A stretch of DNA of 64,000 nucleotides from Silurus meridionalis (Eukaryota > Chordata > Actinopteri > Siluriformes > Siluridae): the NCBI RefSeq assembly GCF_014805685.1, contig NC_060906.1, positions 8,472,846-8,536,845 of the forward strand, read 5' to 3'. Every line of letters begins with the position of its first letter. Position 1 is the stretch's first letter. Both the position numbers and the translations under genes were made by a program. Below the pieces are notes generated by a model. It searched no databases and had not been told where the DNA came from. It saw only the letters and a list, made by a program, of their open reading frames with translations. Below are positions 42,830-53,676 of the stretch, piece after piece.

Positions 42830-45180
42830 TTTGCCACCCCTGTGGTAGTGTAGTGGTTAGTGATGCGGTCTCTGCTATCTGACTCACCCGGTTCGATTCT
42901 TACTGCTTAGCTTTCCTTTAAATTGTTTAAAAAGTTTTAATAAAGAACTATTAAAGGTCCTAAAAATCAGGTTCTTGCAGGAGATCCTGTGGCTCAATTG
43001 GAAGAGCTTTGCCTCTGTGTTGAGAGGTTGCTGGTTCAAACCCCGGCCAGGACTCAAAATTAAGAGTGTGGAAGGTTCTGGTGGCTGTCATAAGGAAGGT
43101 GTCAGAAATGGCTGCGTGGAAGGTTGGATGTGGATGGTTTCGGAGGGCGTATCCTGAAGCAGGGGGGCAATATCCGGGCATCTGCCCCCCCAGCATCTGA
43201 GAAGCTGAAAACAGGGGGTTATGAAGCAAAAACGTCCAAAAAAGTATTGACTTAGTTTTGCATATATAGGGAAAATTTCTGCCAAAAACCTATCACCCTC
43301 ACTTTTTCTGAGGCTGTGAAGCATCAGGTCTTCACAACCTTTGTTTACAGTCAACCACTCCATTACTCACCACAGAGTACTTTCCACACAGCTTACCCAG
43401 TGCAGGGAGAAGCCAGATTTGAACCAGCAACCTCTGAATTTAGAGGCAAGGCTTTTATCACAAAGCCATCAAGTCCCACAACACACCTTCTTTTTTTGGG
43501 GGTTTATCCTTTGTTTCATGCTTCAAAACAAGAAATTCAGACCAGACAGAAACACAGAAAGCAGGATTCGAACCCTGAACCCCACCAACAGCGCAATACC
43601 AGTCTTAACCCACTGAACCATCGGGAAGGACCAGCTGTGAAGATTGTATAGAGCAGGTCTATCTTTTCTTTCAAACCATCAACACAAGAATATAATGCTA
43701 AAGACAGACATAGGAAGCAAACCCATGACGTGACTAGCAGGGACAAAGCAGGATTTGAACCCTGATTCACACCATTAGCAAGGCACCAGCATTAACCCAC
43801 TGAACCATCAGGAAGGACAAGCTGGGAAGCTTATTTAGAGCAGGTCTATCTTTCTTTTTAACCCATCAAAACAAGAATATGAAGATGTAGAAATCAGGAA
43901 TTTAACCTACCTCATGACTAGCAGACAGAAAGCCAGGTTTGAACCCTGACCACCAACATTAGCAAAGTACCAGCCTTAACCCACTAAGCCATCAAAAAAA
44001 ACAGGATGGGAAGCTTGTTCAGAGCAGGTCTATCATTCTTTTCAAACCATTAACACAAAAATTTAACGCTAAAGAAAGATGTAGGAAGCGAATACAGATG
44101 TAAGTAGCACAAGTTAAAACCCACATTGTAAATAGCAGGAAGAAAGCAGGATTCGAACCCTGATCCTCACCATCAATTCAAGTCAAGTCAAGAGGCTTTT
44201 ATTGTGATTTCTACTATACACAGTGGTACACATTACACAGTAAAAACGAGACAACGTTCCTCCGGAACCCTGGTGCTACACTAAACAACAACAAGCTACA
44301 TAAAGTGCATCGAGTGCAACCTAGTGCAAACAGTGCACACAAAAAACAGTCCAGACAGACAGTGCAGACAGAAAACACAAGACAAGACACAAAACCTGAG
44401 ATAGCACCAACTAGTAAACCTACTGTATACTCTGAATATACAGTACTGTATGAGGAGAACTGTAAAAACTATACCCGGGACTGAATATAAACAGACAATG
44501 TAGGGCAAAAAACAGCAGCAGTCAAGAGGTGCGAAAGACAGCATGTAAACAGTATAGTATAATAACAGTATAGTGTAATAAGAAACAGTAAAGGTGCAAA
44601 AAACAACATATAAACAGTGTAGTACGGTAGAGTATAAATAATAATAAATAAATGATGGTGGAATGGGCTGAGATGAGTAATGAGTGTGTATCGAGTGTTA
44701 AGTCTAGGACTTCAGTGAGGCACCAGCCTTAACCCACTGAACCATGGAAGAGATCAGACTGGGAAGCATGTTTAGATGAGGCACAAGCCTTAAACCACTG
44801 AGCGACCACTGCTGAAAAGCATGTGTGCTTTTTGGAGGGTTCATACTTTGTTTCATGCCAGCGCAGTAAGAAAGAAGGCATGTAGGACTGGCTTTGAAAC
44901 CTTATCACCAGCGTGGACTATATTAAGGACCATGTTCAGGCACAAGCCTTAACCCACTGAGCTACATCTGAAGTGCCTTTTTTGTTTTTGGTGGAGTTAT
45001 CTTTCATTAAAGACCAGGAAATCAAGAAATTAATCCAACACAGAATTGAAATGTTTTCAGAGTGGAGAGTGAAGGTCCAGAAGTTTTATTTACCAACACA
45101 GCAACCACCAGCTCGACCAGGAATCAAACTCTCAAACTCATCCTCGTGGGGACCCTGACATTAACCCACTAGGCTACCAC
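42830..45180. repeat. Cluster of tRNA-like sequences, part tandem with ~187-bp period
   Basis: At least ten tRNA-like motifs occur in 2.35 kb. Two are on the plus strand: 42845-42903 (TAGTGTAGTGG ... GGTTCGATTC) and 42982-43055 (a D-arm GCTC/GAGC, then GGTTCAAACCC). Others are on the minus strand near 43412, 43561, 43748, 43932, 44146, 44718, 44770, 44880 and 45115. Each of these pairs a B-box complement such as GGATTCGAACCC with an A-box complement such as CTTAACCCACTGAACC, or keeps one of them. Copies at 43561, 43748, 43932 and 44146 are spaced 187, 184 and 214 bases with the intervening sequence also repeated. None folds into a clean complete cloverleaf, so I call them tRNA-derived repeats rather than genes. 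Confidence 0.75.
44173..44715. mobile_element. Repeat inserted into the tRNA-like array
   Basis: Starts with AATTCAAGTCAAGTCAAGAGGCTTTTATTG and continues with the GTGCAACCTAGTGCAAACAGTGCA wording of an abundant fish interspersed repeat. It splits one tRNA-like unit, whose B-box half is at 44146 and A-box half at 44718. Limits are approximate. Confidence 0.55.

Positions 45181-45263
<83 letters not shown>
45181..45263. repeat. (ATCT)n microsatellite abutting the ERV 5' LTR
   Basis: About 20 ATCT units run directly up to the first base of the LTR. Confidence 0.97.
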
Positions 45264-45264
<1 letters not shown>

Positions 45265-45621
45265 GTTAGTGTTAAGATGGTTTTAACACTGTTTCACACA
45301 CATTACTTTGTCTGCTCAGTGTCTATAGAATATTTACGATGTTAGTCTGTAAGGTAAACAGGGAGTCCTTATCTGGACTCACACATCTCCAGCTAGTATA
45401 TCCTCTTGTCTAAACAGGAAACAACTAGGTCAGGTTTCTTTTCTCTGTATGTGTATAAATACGTTCTGCTACCTGCAATAAAGAAGAAGAGGAAGAACAT
45501 GCATTCTGTGTGCTGTGTATTTCTTCTTCCCTGATATCAGAAAGGTACCACGGGCATAGCAGGTCGTATGGAAAACCTCTCCAAGAATTAAGTTTGGTTT
45601 GGGCATGATAAAAATCTAACA
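45264..45621 (+). repeat. ERV 5' LTR
   Basis: Starts TGTTAG and ends CTAACA, a 6-bp inverted terminal repeat. Contains a TATAAAT box at 45454-45460 and AATAAA at 45477-45482, which sets U3/R/U5. Four bases after its end, TGGTGTCAGAAG (45626-45637) matches the 3' end of tRNA-Leu, the likely primer. Confidence 0.9.
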
Positions 45622-46563
45622 GTTTTGGTGTCAGAAGCGAGATACTTTCAGCAATATCCAAAAAGGGAAATCACGCATCAAGGTAAGTTTTAAGATACTT
45701 ACTTGTTTGCGGGGATTGTCCCGTATGCCAGCCAATAGGGGCTGCATATGTGTTTGTGTCTTGGTTATGCATTAATTGTTTAATGATAATTTCCTTTGGT
45801 GGGATGATTTCGTCGCGACATTGGTTTCCTCACCTTAGATGTAAGATGCAAGATTAGAAGACGTTTTTACGGTCTGTCTAATATAGGCGATATTGTCTGA
45901 AGTATCCAAAAGAATCCACGATATTTTATATGCCTGAAAAAAATAGATAAATGAAAAATTTATTGTTTTTAAAAAAAAAGGAAGAGAAAAGAGAAAAGGA
46001 ACTAAAGAAAAACGGACATTTTGAAAAGACTAAAATTTTTCAAAAGACTTCAATCTTGTTTTGGCTTTATAGTCTATTTTTTTCTCCTAACTTACAAAAT
46101 TTGTGATCCAATTGGAGAGACTGGATTACATTTTTGTTTGAAGACTGCGATCCCCCTGGTGCCTAGCACAGCTGTATTGTCTGTGTATTAAGTGTTGTGT
46201 GTCTGTTCTTTGTTCTATGTAAAGAAGATGGGTCATGACATTTCTCACTTATTGCCGGAAGAAAATCCCAAAGATTTTATGTATAGGAATAGTGCCGGTT
46301 ATTGAACTAATCCTTATTTAGATCTTATGGCATTATGGAGTGAAATTGTATTACATCTAGATACTTTTTCCTAGAGATTTAAAAGCTGCTAGAGGTTTCT
46401 ACTATGCTCCAGGTTAAGTTAACCCGTTGTGCTCTGCACTGCAACAGGAAGTGGTGCATTCCAGCCTCAGCACAAAACTTAAGGAGGAGGTCCTAGGAAA
46501 AAGAGGAAGTTCATCTTTTAGGGAATAGATAGATTTCCAATTTCATGTCCTGTAACTCACCTT

Positions 46564-49281
46564 TTGCCTGTAGTGACATCGACTGGTACTAATTTTTATC
46601 ATAGCTTTACAATAATTCCAAATTCGCCTTTAAACCTTTTAGGAAGAGATATGATGCACAAAATGGGAATAGAAATTCTGTTTTTTGAAACCAATGTTTC
46701 ACTGTCTTTTTCTTCTGTCCTCATGCTCTCAACCGAGCCACAGAGGTCCTGCCTGATGAACCGAATTTAGGTGAAGTTAACCCTAAATTATGGGCCTCTC
46801 ACAAAGATGAGGCAGGTTTAATCCAGGTAAAACCGTATCTTGCACTCATGAAAACACACCATCCGATTTTTGTTAAACAATATCCATTGTCGAAAGAGAA
46901 GAATGTTGGCATTGCTCCAGATATTGACAATTTATTGTCACAAGGTGTTTTGATCGAGACACATTCACCTTATAACACACCGATTAATCCCGTCTTGAAG
47001 GCAGATAAAAAATGCTGGAGGCTCACACAAGATTTACGTGAGATTAATAAATTGGTTATTCCGTTAGCTCCTTTGGGACCCGATGTAGCTAGTATTGTTA
47101 ACTCTATACCAGCGACTCACAGATTTTTTTACTTTGATTGATATTTGTTCTGCTTTTTTCAGTGTCCCTTTGGCCTCAGAGACGCAGACGCTTTTCGCGT
47201 TTACCTATAGGGTTTTGTTGACTCGCCAGCCGTATTCTCCGCTGTAGTGCACAGAACTTTGGCTGATATACACCTTCCAGAAACAACCTGCATCCTTCAA
47301 TACGCAGATGACATCCTTGTCACAGGACTGACTGAGCAGGACTGCCACAAAGCATCAGTGATTGTCTGCAATGTCCTGGCTCAGGCTGGATTTAAAGCTT
47401 CACACCAGAAACTACAGAGGGTGAAGAGAAAGGTCTCATATCTGGGCCATGTGATCTCAGAAGGCCAACGTAAGATATCGCAGGACCGAGTGCAGCTTGT
47501 GACTAGGTTTTCAAGACCTCAGACTGTGAAACAGATGCAGAGCTTCTTGGGACTAGTGAACTACTGTCGAGCATGGATCCCTGACTGCGCACAGCATGAT
47601 AAAGTTTTGCGTAGTGCTATTGATCACAAAGCTCCTCCATCACATCTTATTCTGTGGACTCATGAGATGACTGACAGTTTTGCTGCCCTCAAGAATGCTC
47701 TACAGTCTGCCCCAGTTCTAGGTCTTTCGAATTATACTAAACCTTTTCACCTATATGTGCACGAACATGGTGGTAAGGCTGCGGGGATCCTAGCCCAGGA
47801 ACACGGTGACAGATATCGCCCTGTTGCATATCTTTCCAAATCTTTAGACAATATAGCACAAGGGTTGCCCTCGTGCTTGCGTGCAGTGGCTGCTGCGGCT
47901 CTGATGGTCCGGGATGCTGAGAAAACGGTGCTGTCACATCCTTTGATACTGTACACCTCACATCAGGTAACAGCTATTTTACACAACATATGACAGCACA
48001 ACGTAGATCTGGTTATGAGACCACGCTCTTGGCAACGGAAATCTTAACTATTAAGCCTCTTCTCAGCCGCATTTAGCTGTAGTAGCTCTGCGTGATCTGC
48101 TAGACGATACTGACGTAGATGGTTTTGACGACAGACATGATTGCTTTAAACACATTGAACAAGAGACCTCTTGTAGGCCCGATCTTTTAGATACGGCCCT
48201 GGAAGAGGGGGATTGTCTATATGTAGATGTTCATGTTCAAAACCTTCTGATGATGTGTATTTATGTGGCTATGCGGTTGTAAGATTACCTGATGTAATAG
48301 TTGAAGCGAAATCATTACCATACACATCAGCACAAGCTGCAGAGTTGGTCACACTTACAAGAGCATGTCAGTTGTCTGAAGGTAAAGTAGTGACTATATA
48401 CACTGATTCTAAGTATGCTTATGGTGTTGTGCATGATTTTGCCGAAACATGGAAGCAAAGAGACTTTAAAACAGCTGATGGAAAGCCCATAGCACATTTT
48501 AATCTTATAGGCGACTTTTTAAAAGCTGTTCAACTCCCTGCCAAAGTGGCCATAGTTACACATATGCCACCTGTAGGAAATTTGAGATACATGTTGGTTA
48601 TAGTTGACAGATTCAGTAAGTGGCCAGAAGCATTTGCATGTGCGACAGAGAACGCTAAAACGGTTGTCAAAAATTTTAACGAAAGAGATCATCTCTAGGT
48701 TTGGTATTCCTAGTGTGATTGAAAGTGATAACAGCACACCTTTTGCTTCGAAGGTTACAAAACTTTTGGCTATAAGCTTAGCAATTGATTGTTATTTTAA
48801 TATTCCCTATCACCCACAGTCAGCTGGAGTGGTAGAGAGAACAAACAGAACCAGTAAGGAACGTGTTACTAAAGCCTGCATTGAAACAGGCCGAAATTAG
48901 ACTGTTGTTCTCCCGGTAGTACTCACAGAAATGAGAATGACCCTATCTTCAACAAAACTAACCTTTGAAAGTTTTATGTTCTAACCTTTCTTGACCCCAT
49001 GGGTCAGGGGACGCACTGGCATTTCTTCTTTAGGTAACCTGGAAGTGATGGTGGACGACTACGTTTCTGCCCTGGTTGAGAAATTGAATTCTATCAGTGC
49101 TGATGTCTCACTAACTCTTCCTCTGCCTACAGATAAGCCAACACACCCTTTTGTGCCTAATCAGCAGGTCCTGATAAGAAGTCTGAAGCCTACCAATGTC
49201 GTTGAGCCGAAGTATCTGAGTCCAGTGACTGTTCTAGCTGTAACCAGAACTGGAGTTCTGACTGATTATCAGCCACAGTAG
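46564..49281 (+). pseudogene. ERV pol remnant (protease-RT-RNase H-integrase)
   Basis: Reading frames 46564-46770, 46848-47141, 47247-47993, 48213-48698, 48604-48900 and 48991-49281 carry recognisable retroviral pol blocks in the right order but different frames. Breaks include a deletion in the RT palm between about 47141 and 47247, a frame change within integrase near 48690, and in-frame stops after 47993 and 49281. Catalytic signatures YADD and TDSKYA and the integrase D(35)E pair are still readable. A decayed polyprotein; not functional. Confidence 0.88.
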
Positions 49282-49997
49282 ATACATGCAAGCAGGATCA
49301 AAACAGCACCCACTTATTCTATGCACTAATTGGTCTGTTGGCCTAAGAAGCCTACCTAAGTGAGTATTCAGGGCTGAAACAGTTGAGAGCCCACGGAAAG
49401 ATCCTTTCTTTATAGTAGAAAGGGGGCCACCTCTGGGGTGAAGATCTCACTTGACTGTTTAGCTTACCCTGATACCTGCTCTAGGTCTGAATTCTATAAC
49501 AATATGTGCATAGTTGTAACTAGACTCCGATTTTTTCTTATTCTCTTTGAGTACATTATTCAGTGAGAAGAAACTGTTATGTATACCTTATAATACTGCT
49601 AATAGACATACTGAACAAGCACTGAGAAATAAATGTCTCATGATGTCTTGGAGAACGTGAAACAACTGCTGAACAAAGTTTTTTTGAGAAGATTAAGAGT
49701 TTGTTTATGAGTGTTGAACACTATTTTGTTTTAGGATAGATTCTTGTATTGATTGTTGGAATTGTACTTTGTATGTTGCCATGTTTGATGACGATGGTAA
49801 GACAGGCCATAAAGGCCTCATTGGAGTGGTGATGATGAAGGATTATATGCATGTAGAGAAAGAATGAAATGGAATCTGTATGTTTTTGTTTGTCTTTATC
49901 TTTTCATTTGCAGTTTGTGTCACCAGTTCTGTTCCCCGGATGAACATCCTATGTTTTGGTGTGTGATGCTAAATCATAAATGATTTAAAGTGGCCAT

Positions 49998-50323
49998 TGT
50001 TAGTGTTAAGATGGTTTTTACACTGTTTCACACACATTACTTTGTCAGCTCAGTGTCTATAGAATATTTACGATGTTAGTCTGTAAGGTAAACAGGGAGT
50101 CCTTATCTGGACTCACACATCTCCAGCTAGTATATCCTCTTGTCTAAACAGGAAACAACTAGGTCAGGTTTCTTTTCTCTGTATGTGTATAAATATGTTC
50201 TGCCACCTGCAATAAAGAAGAAGAGGAAGAACATGCATTCTGTGTGCTGTGTATTTCTTCTTCCCTGATATCAGAAAGGTACCACGGGCATAGCAGGTCG
50301 TATGGAAAACCTCTCCAAGAATT
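49998..50323 (+). repeat. ERV 3' LTR, 3' truncated
   Basis: Matches the 5' LTR over 326 bases with only four substitutions that I count, then diverges: the last 32 bases including CTAACA are absent. A purine tract (AGAAAGGGGGCC, 49417-49428) lies about 570 bases upstream instead of adjoining it. Confidence 0.9.
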
Positions 50324-51010
50324 TTATTTCGTTACAACTCCATGTGTGTGGGGTATGCTTTTTAAAGCCCATTAGCAAGCCTGCACAATCACCTGCCTCT
50401 CCTCAGTCCTCCACAAATGCCCTAAAGCAGACCCATCTCCTGGCTGTTTCATCTCGAGTTCAGGCGCCTAGCGATTTTAATAACGACGCTCAGCCGAGCC
50501 AATATTAGCTATTTAACCAAAGCATGCTTTCCGTAATGTATACTGCTCATTTAATCCTCTCGGTCCAGTGTGTGTAAATATGTGCAGGAGTATAAAGAAG
50601 CTTTTTCATAAATTGTATGTAGCAGCCATGTCAAGAGTTCCTTCTCCACACTGTCAAGAAATCCTAATCTCCTTCATCACACCTTGTTACATAGAATAAA
50701 GAGGAATTTAGAGATCTTGGGCCCATCAGAACTCCATAATGACATGCGTAAGAGAGAGATACACACACGCACACACACACACACACATGCGCGCACACAC
50801 ACACACGCGCGTACGCACATACGCACACGGCAGTCCTTCGGTTGAGAGAGAGTCCGAAGTGCACTTTGGGAAAAGCGTAGCTGACCCGAGATGCACGGGG
50901 AGGAGAAGCGCAGCCAGTACGGGATTCTGGAGTCTGAATGGAACGGATGGGAGGAGTCCTGTGTGACAACCGGATTGCGAAAACATAACCCGCACGTTAA
51001 GTCCAACACA
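50324..51010. other. Intergenic, includes CA/CG-rich simple repeat
   Basis: No gene recognised. 50760-50830 is an interrupted (CA)n/(CG) alternating purine-pyrimidine tract. 51060-51190 contains two copies of a roughly 60-base sentence (CAGGTGTGCGTG..TTA....CCTGGAGCTC), leading into the minisatellite. Confidence 0.5.
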
Positions 51011-51352
51011 TACAATAACGAACGCTGGGTGAATGTGAGAGAGTGGTTTATATAGGAGCGGGGTGGAGTGATGAGGAGCTTCAGGTGTGCGTGATTAGGC
51101 CTGGAGCTCCAGAGAAAGTGGAGGCATGATTGATGATGAGCCCCAGGTGTGCGTGGTTAAACCTGGAGCTCTAGGGAGAGCGGAGGCATAAAGAGCCACC
51201 AAAGGGGGCGTAGCAGGTGGATCCCTGACATAACCCCCCAGAGGGGGCGGCACCTGACGCCCCAAACCCACCGATGCTTGGAGGGCCTGGGCACTTGGAA
51301 GAAGACCCCGGTGTCCGTCCAGGGTCAAAAGGTACCTGGTCCGAACCGCCCA

Positions 51353-52060
51353 TAGCAGAGACTGGGGACGGACAGACGTCTTCAGCAGGGGCCGGAGGCA
51401 GAGAAACGGCTCCGGTGTAGGACAGGGACCAAGCAGCGCCTGCAGTGGAGTCCAGAGGCTGAGCGACCTCCACGGCAGAGACCAGAGACCGAGTGACGCA
51501 CTCGGTGGCAATCAGGGGCGGATTGATGCCCACTGTGGAGATCTGGAGTGGAGTGATGTCCAGCACAGAGAACGATAGTGTAACGACGTCCACCCCGGAG
51601 ACCCGAAACGGAGTGACACCTTCGGCGGAGACCTGGACCGAAGGGGTGCCAACCACGGAGGTCAGGAGCAGAGTTATGTCTGTAGCGGAGATGCACTCGG
51701 TGTAGACCGGGAGCAGAAAAACGTCCTCGGCGGTGTCCAGAGGCCGAGTGACGCCCACTCTCATCGCCATCGGAGGAGCACAGAGGAGAAGCATCACCAT
51801 CGAAGGAGCTCAGAGGCATGGCGTCGCCTTCGGAAGAGCTCAGAGGCGTGAAGTTGCTATCGGAGGAGCTCAGAGACGAGACGTCATCATTGGAGGAGCT
51901 CAGAGGCGAGACATCGCCATTGGAGGAGCCCAGAGGCGAGACGTCGTCATCGGAAGAGCTTGGAGGCGAGACGTCGCCATCAGAGGAGCTTGGGGCTGTG
52001 GTGTCGGCCTCAGAGGAGTCCGGGACCGCGACATCACTGCCGGATGGCTCTGGAAGTGAC
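51353..52060. repeat. 30-bp minisatellite (~23 degenerate units)
   Basis: Units of exactly 30 bases repeat from about 51353, first of the GCGGAGACC-GAGTGAC type and, after one 45-base unit near 51690-51735, of the GAGGAGCTCAGAGGCGAGACGTC type. Since 30 is a multiple of three, several frames on both strands stay open (minus 52104-51382 and 51800-51171; plus 51733-52059), encoding Ser/Asp-rich or Glu/Ser-rich decapeptide repeats. No start context, splice signals or known domain show that any is a protein. Confidence 0.85.
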
Positions 52061-52544
52061 CTGGGGCTTTTGCACTGTTCACGAGCAAACACGAGACTCT
52101 TCATACATCTGTTTCATCGCGAGAGTCGGTGTTGAGTTTCGAGCATCGACGAGTACCGAAACATTTTCCAGTGGTTATAATGTGTCAAGTACCACGGTAT
52201 TACCAGGGCCGGATCGAGCCAATTATATTAGGGTGGGTAATCAAACAACTAATCCAATTCTCCCCATAGCTAATATTACTAAATTAGACAACATATAATT
52301 CATACTTAAAACAAACACTGATTATAAAAACAACTTCGAAAACATAAAACCTCCAGCTGTATTTTAACTTTAAACTGTTTTTAAGTAAAATTTTATTCTA
52401 AATCAACTTATTAAGCATATTTTTAAACTTCAGTACAAAATGTATTATATAAAAAAGTCTCTTTGTTCCCCACTTCTTTCTTTTTTAAAGATTTTTCCCC
52501 CTTAATTTATTACTTATAAAGTAGAAGTACACACAAAAAAACTA

Positions 52545-53238
52545 CCGTATTTTCCAGACTATAAGTCGCTACTTTTTTTCCACGATTTGAACCCCGCGGC
52601 TTAAACAACGAAGTGGCTAATTTATGGATTTTCCTGGGTTTTTCCCGGTTTCACAAACTTCTAGCCAAAAAACTAAACCCCATAACATTAGACCAATGAA
52701 ATTGCGGCACGGGTTCAGGTGAACCAATGATACTCTTTATATTAAATCAGACGTGCTCAAACTGAATAAGACCGCACCACATCATAAATATGGATAAGGT
52801 TCCTCTGACGTTAGACCTGCTGCTCACTCGCTAACTCCAGTTACAACAGAAATCATATAAGCACAGACAGGTTTCCAAAACTTGTGCTTTTTCATTTTTC
52901 TTGGCAACAGTGTTACAGGTTAGTCAAAGAAACTTAGAAATGAGCATCAGAAAATAATGAGGTCTTGCACACATGCAGTAATAACGGAAAAATGCGGCGC
53001 CAGGCTATTCCCAAAATGCCACTCTGCTCTTAAAGGAGCCACAACATATTTCACCCGTTACACCGTTACAGACACTGTCTTTCATTAAAGCCTGTGTAAA
53101 GTTCATTAGTTTCAGTGTAGACATAAAGAAGGCGGCTTATAGACAGGTGCGGCTTATTTATGTTCAAAATAAAAATCTTTGTAAAATTCAGTGGGTGCGG
53201 CTTATATTTGGGTGCGCTTTATAGTCCAGAAATTACGG
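52545..53238. mobile_element. TA-flanked MITE (CCGTATTTTCC... terminal repeats)
   Basis: The left end CCGTATTTTCCAGACTATAAG and right end (complement CCGTAATTTCTGGACTATAAA) are inverted repeats of at least 22 bases, flanked by TA (52543-52544, 53239-53240). 694 bp, with GCGGCTTATA words inside each end and no transposase. TA targeting fits Tc1/mariner-pogo. Confidence 0.88.
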
Positions 53239-53366
53239 TACTCACTTACAGTAACGCAAGTAAATTCGTTAATTTCCACCTCTGCATAATAATTTAATCT
53301 TTGGCAACGTGTTTATTATAAATTATCCAGTCTCTAAAATACAGGACACACTGTAGCCGATATGCC

Positions 53367-53370
<4 letters not shown>

Positions 53371-53427
<57 letters not shown>
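53371..53427. repeat. (CA)n microsatellite
   Basis: About 28 CA units between the MITE and the 3' end of the lrg1-like gene. Confidence 0.95.
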
Positions 53428-53676
53428 TTATTTTTAGTTTTTTGAGAGATCAGTGGTAACAAACACATACACAACTTATCATACAGTCATTTATTTTTGT
53501 CATCTTCAAATCATTTCTTTTATCATTATACTGCTAAACACAAGCTGAAGTTACTTTGTCTTCGCTGTTCTTGATTTTCTAATGCTATTCGTTTATTTCT
53601 CGCTTCTGCTCGTCACTGATTTCAACATTTCCAACATTCTTCCTTCTCCATTCCTCCTTCATTATCCTTTCTTCCT

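Larger units (their letters stand above)
45264..50323 (+). mobile_element. Endogenous retrovirus, defective, with both LTRs
   Basis: Two LTRs frame about 4.4 kb. Order inside: primer site like tRNA-Leu, a short gag-like start at 46228 that soon meets stops, a protease end (LGRD at about 46639), reverse transcriptase in pieces (from about 46848, with YADD at 47301-47312), a connection/RNase H region (TDSKYA at about 48402), integrase in two frames (second Asp at 48727, Glu at 48835, 35 residues apart), and an integrase C-terminal region ending near 49281. The DNA between the RT pieces is deleted and several frames are broken. Gag is mostly gone and I find no env between 49282 and 49997. The pol arrangement resembles gamma/epsilon-type fish ERVs; that placement is tentative. 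It cannot encode a working virus as it stands. Confidence 0.93.

Noticed and set aside
42982..43055. Possible functional tRNA gene
   Set aside because: The D-arm pairs well, but the anticodon loop has the wrong size and the T-arm has a mismatch; it sits among other tRNA-derived repeats.
43341..43651. 91-111-codon ORFs in the tRNA-like region
   Set aside because: They are read-through of tRNA-like repeats in two overlapping frames with unrelated peptides.
50664..51015. Overlapping 89-112-codon ORFs on the minus strand
   Set aside because: They owe their length to a CA/CG-rich repeat and show no consistent homology.
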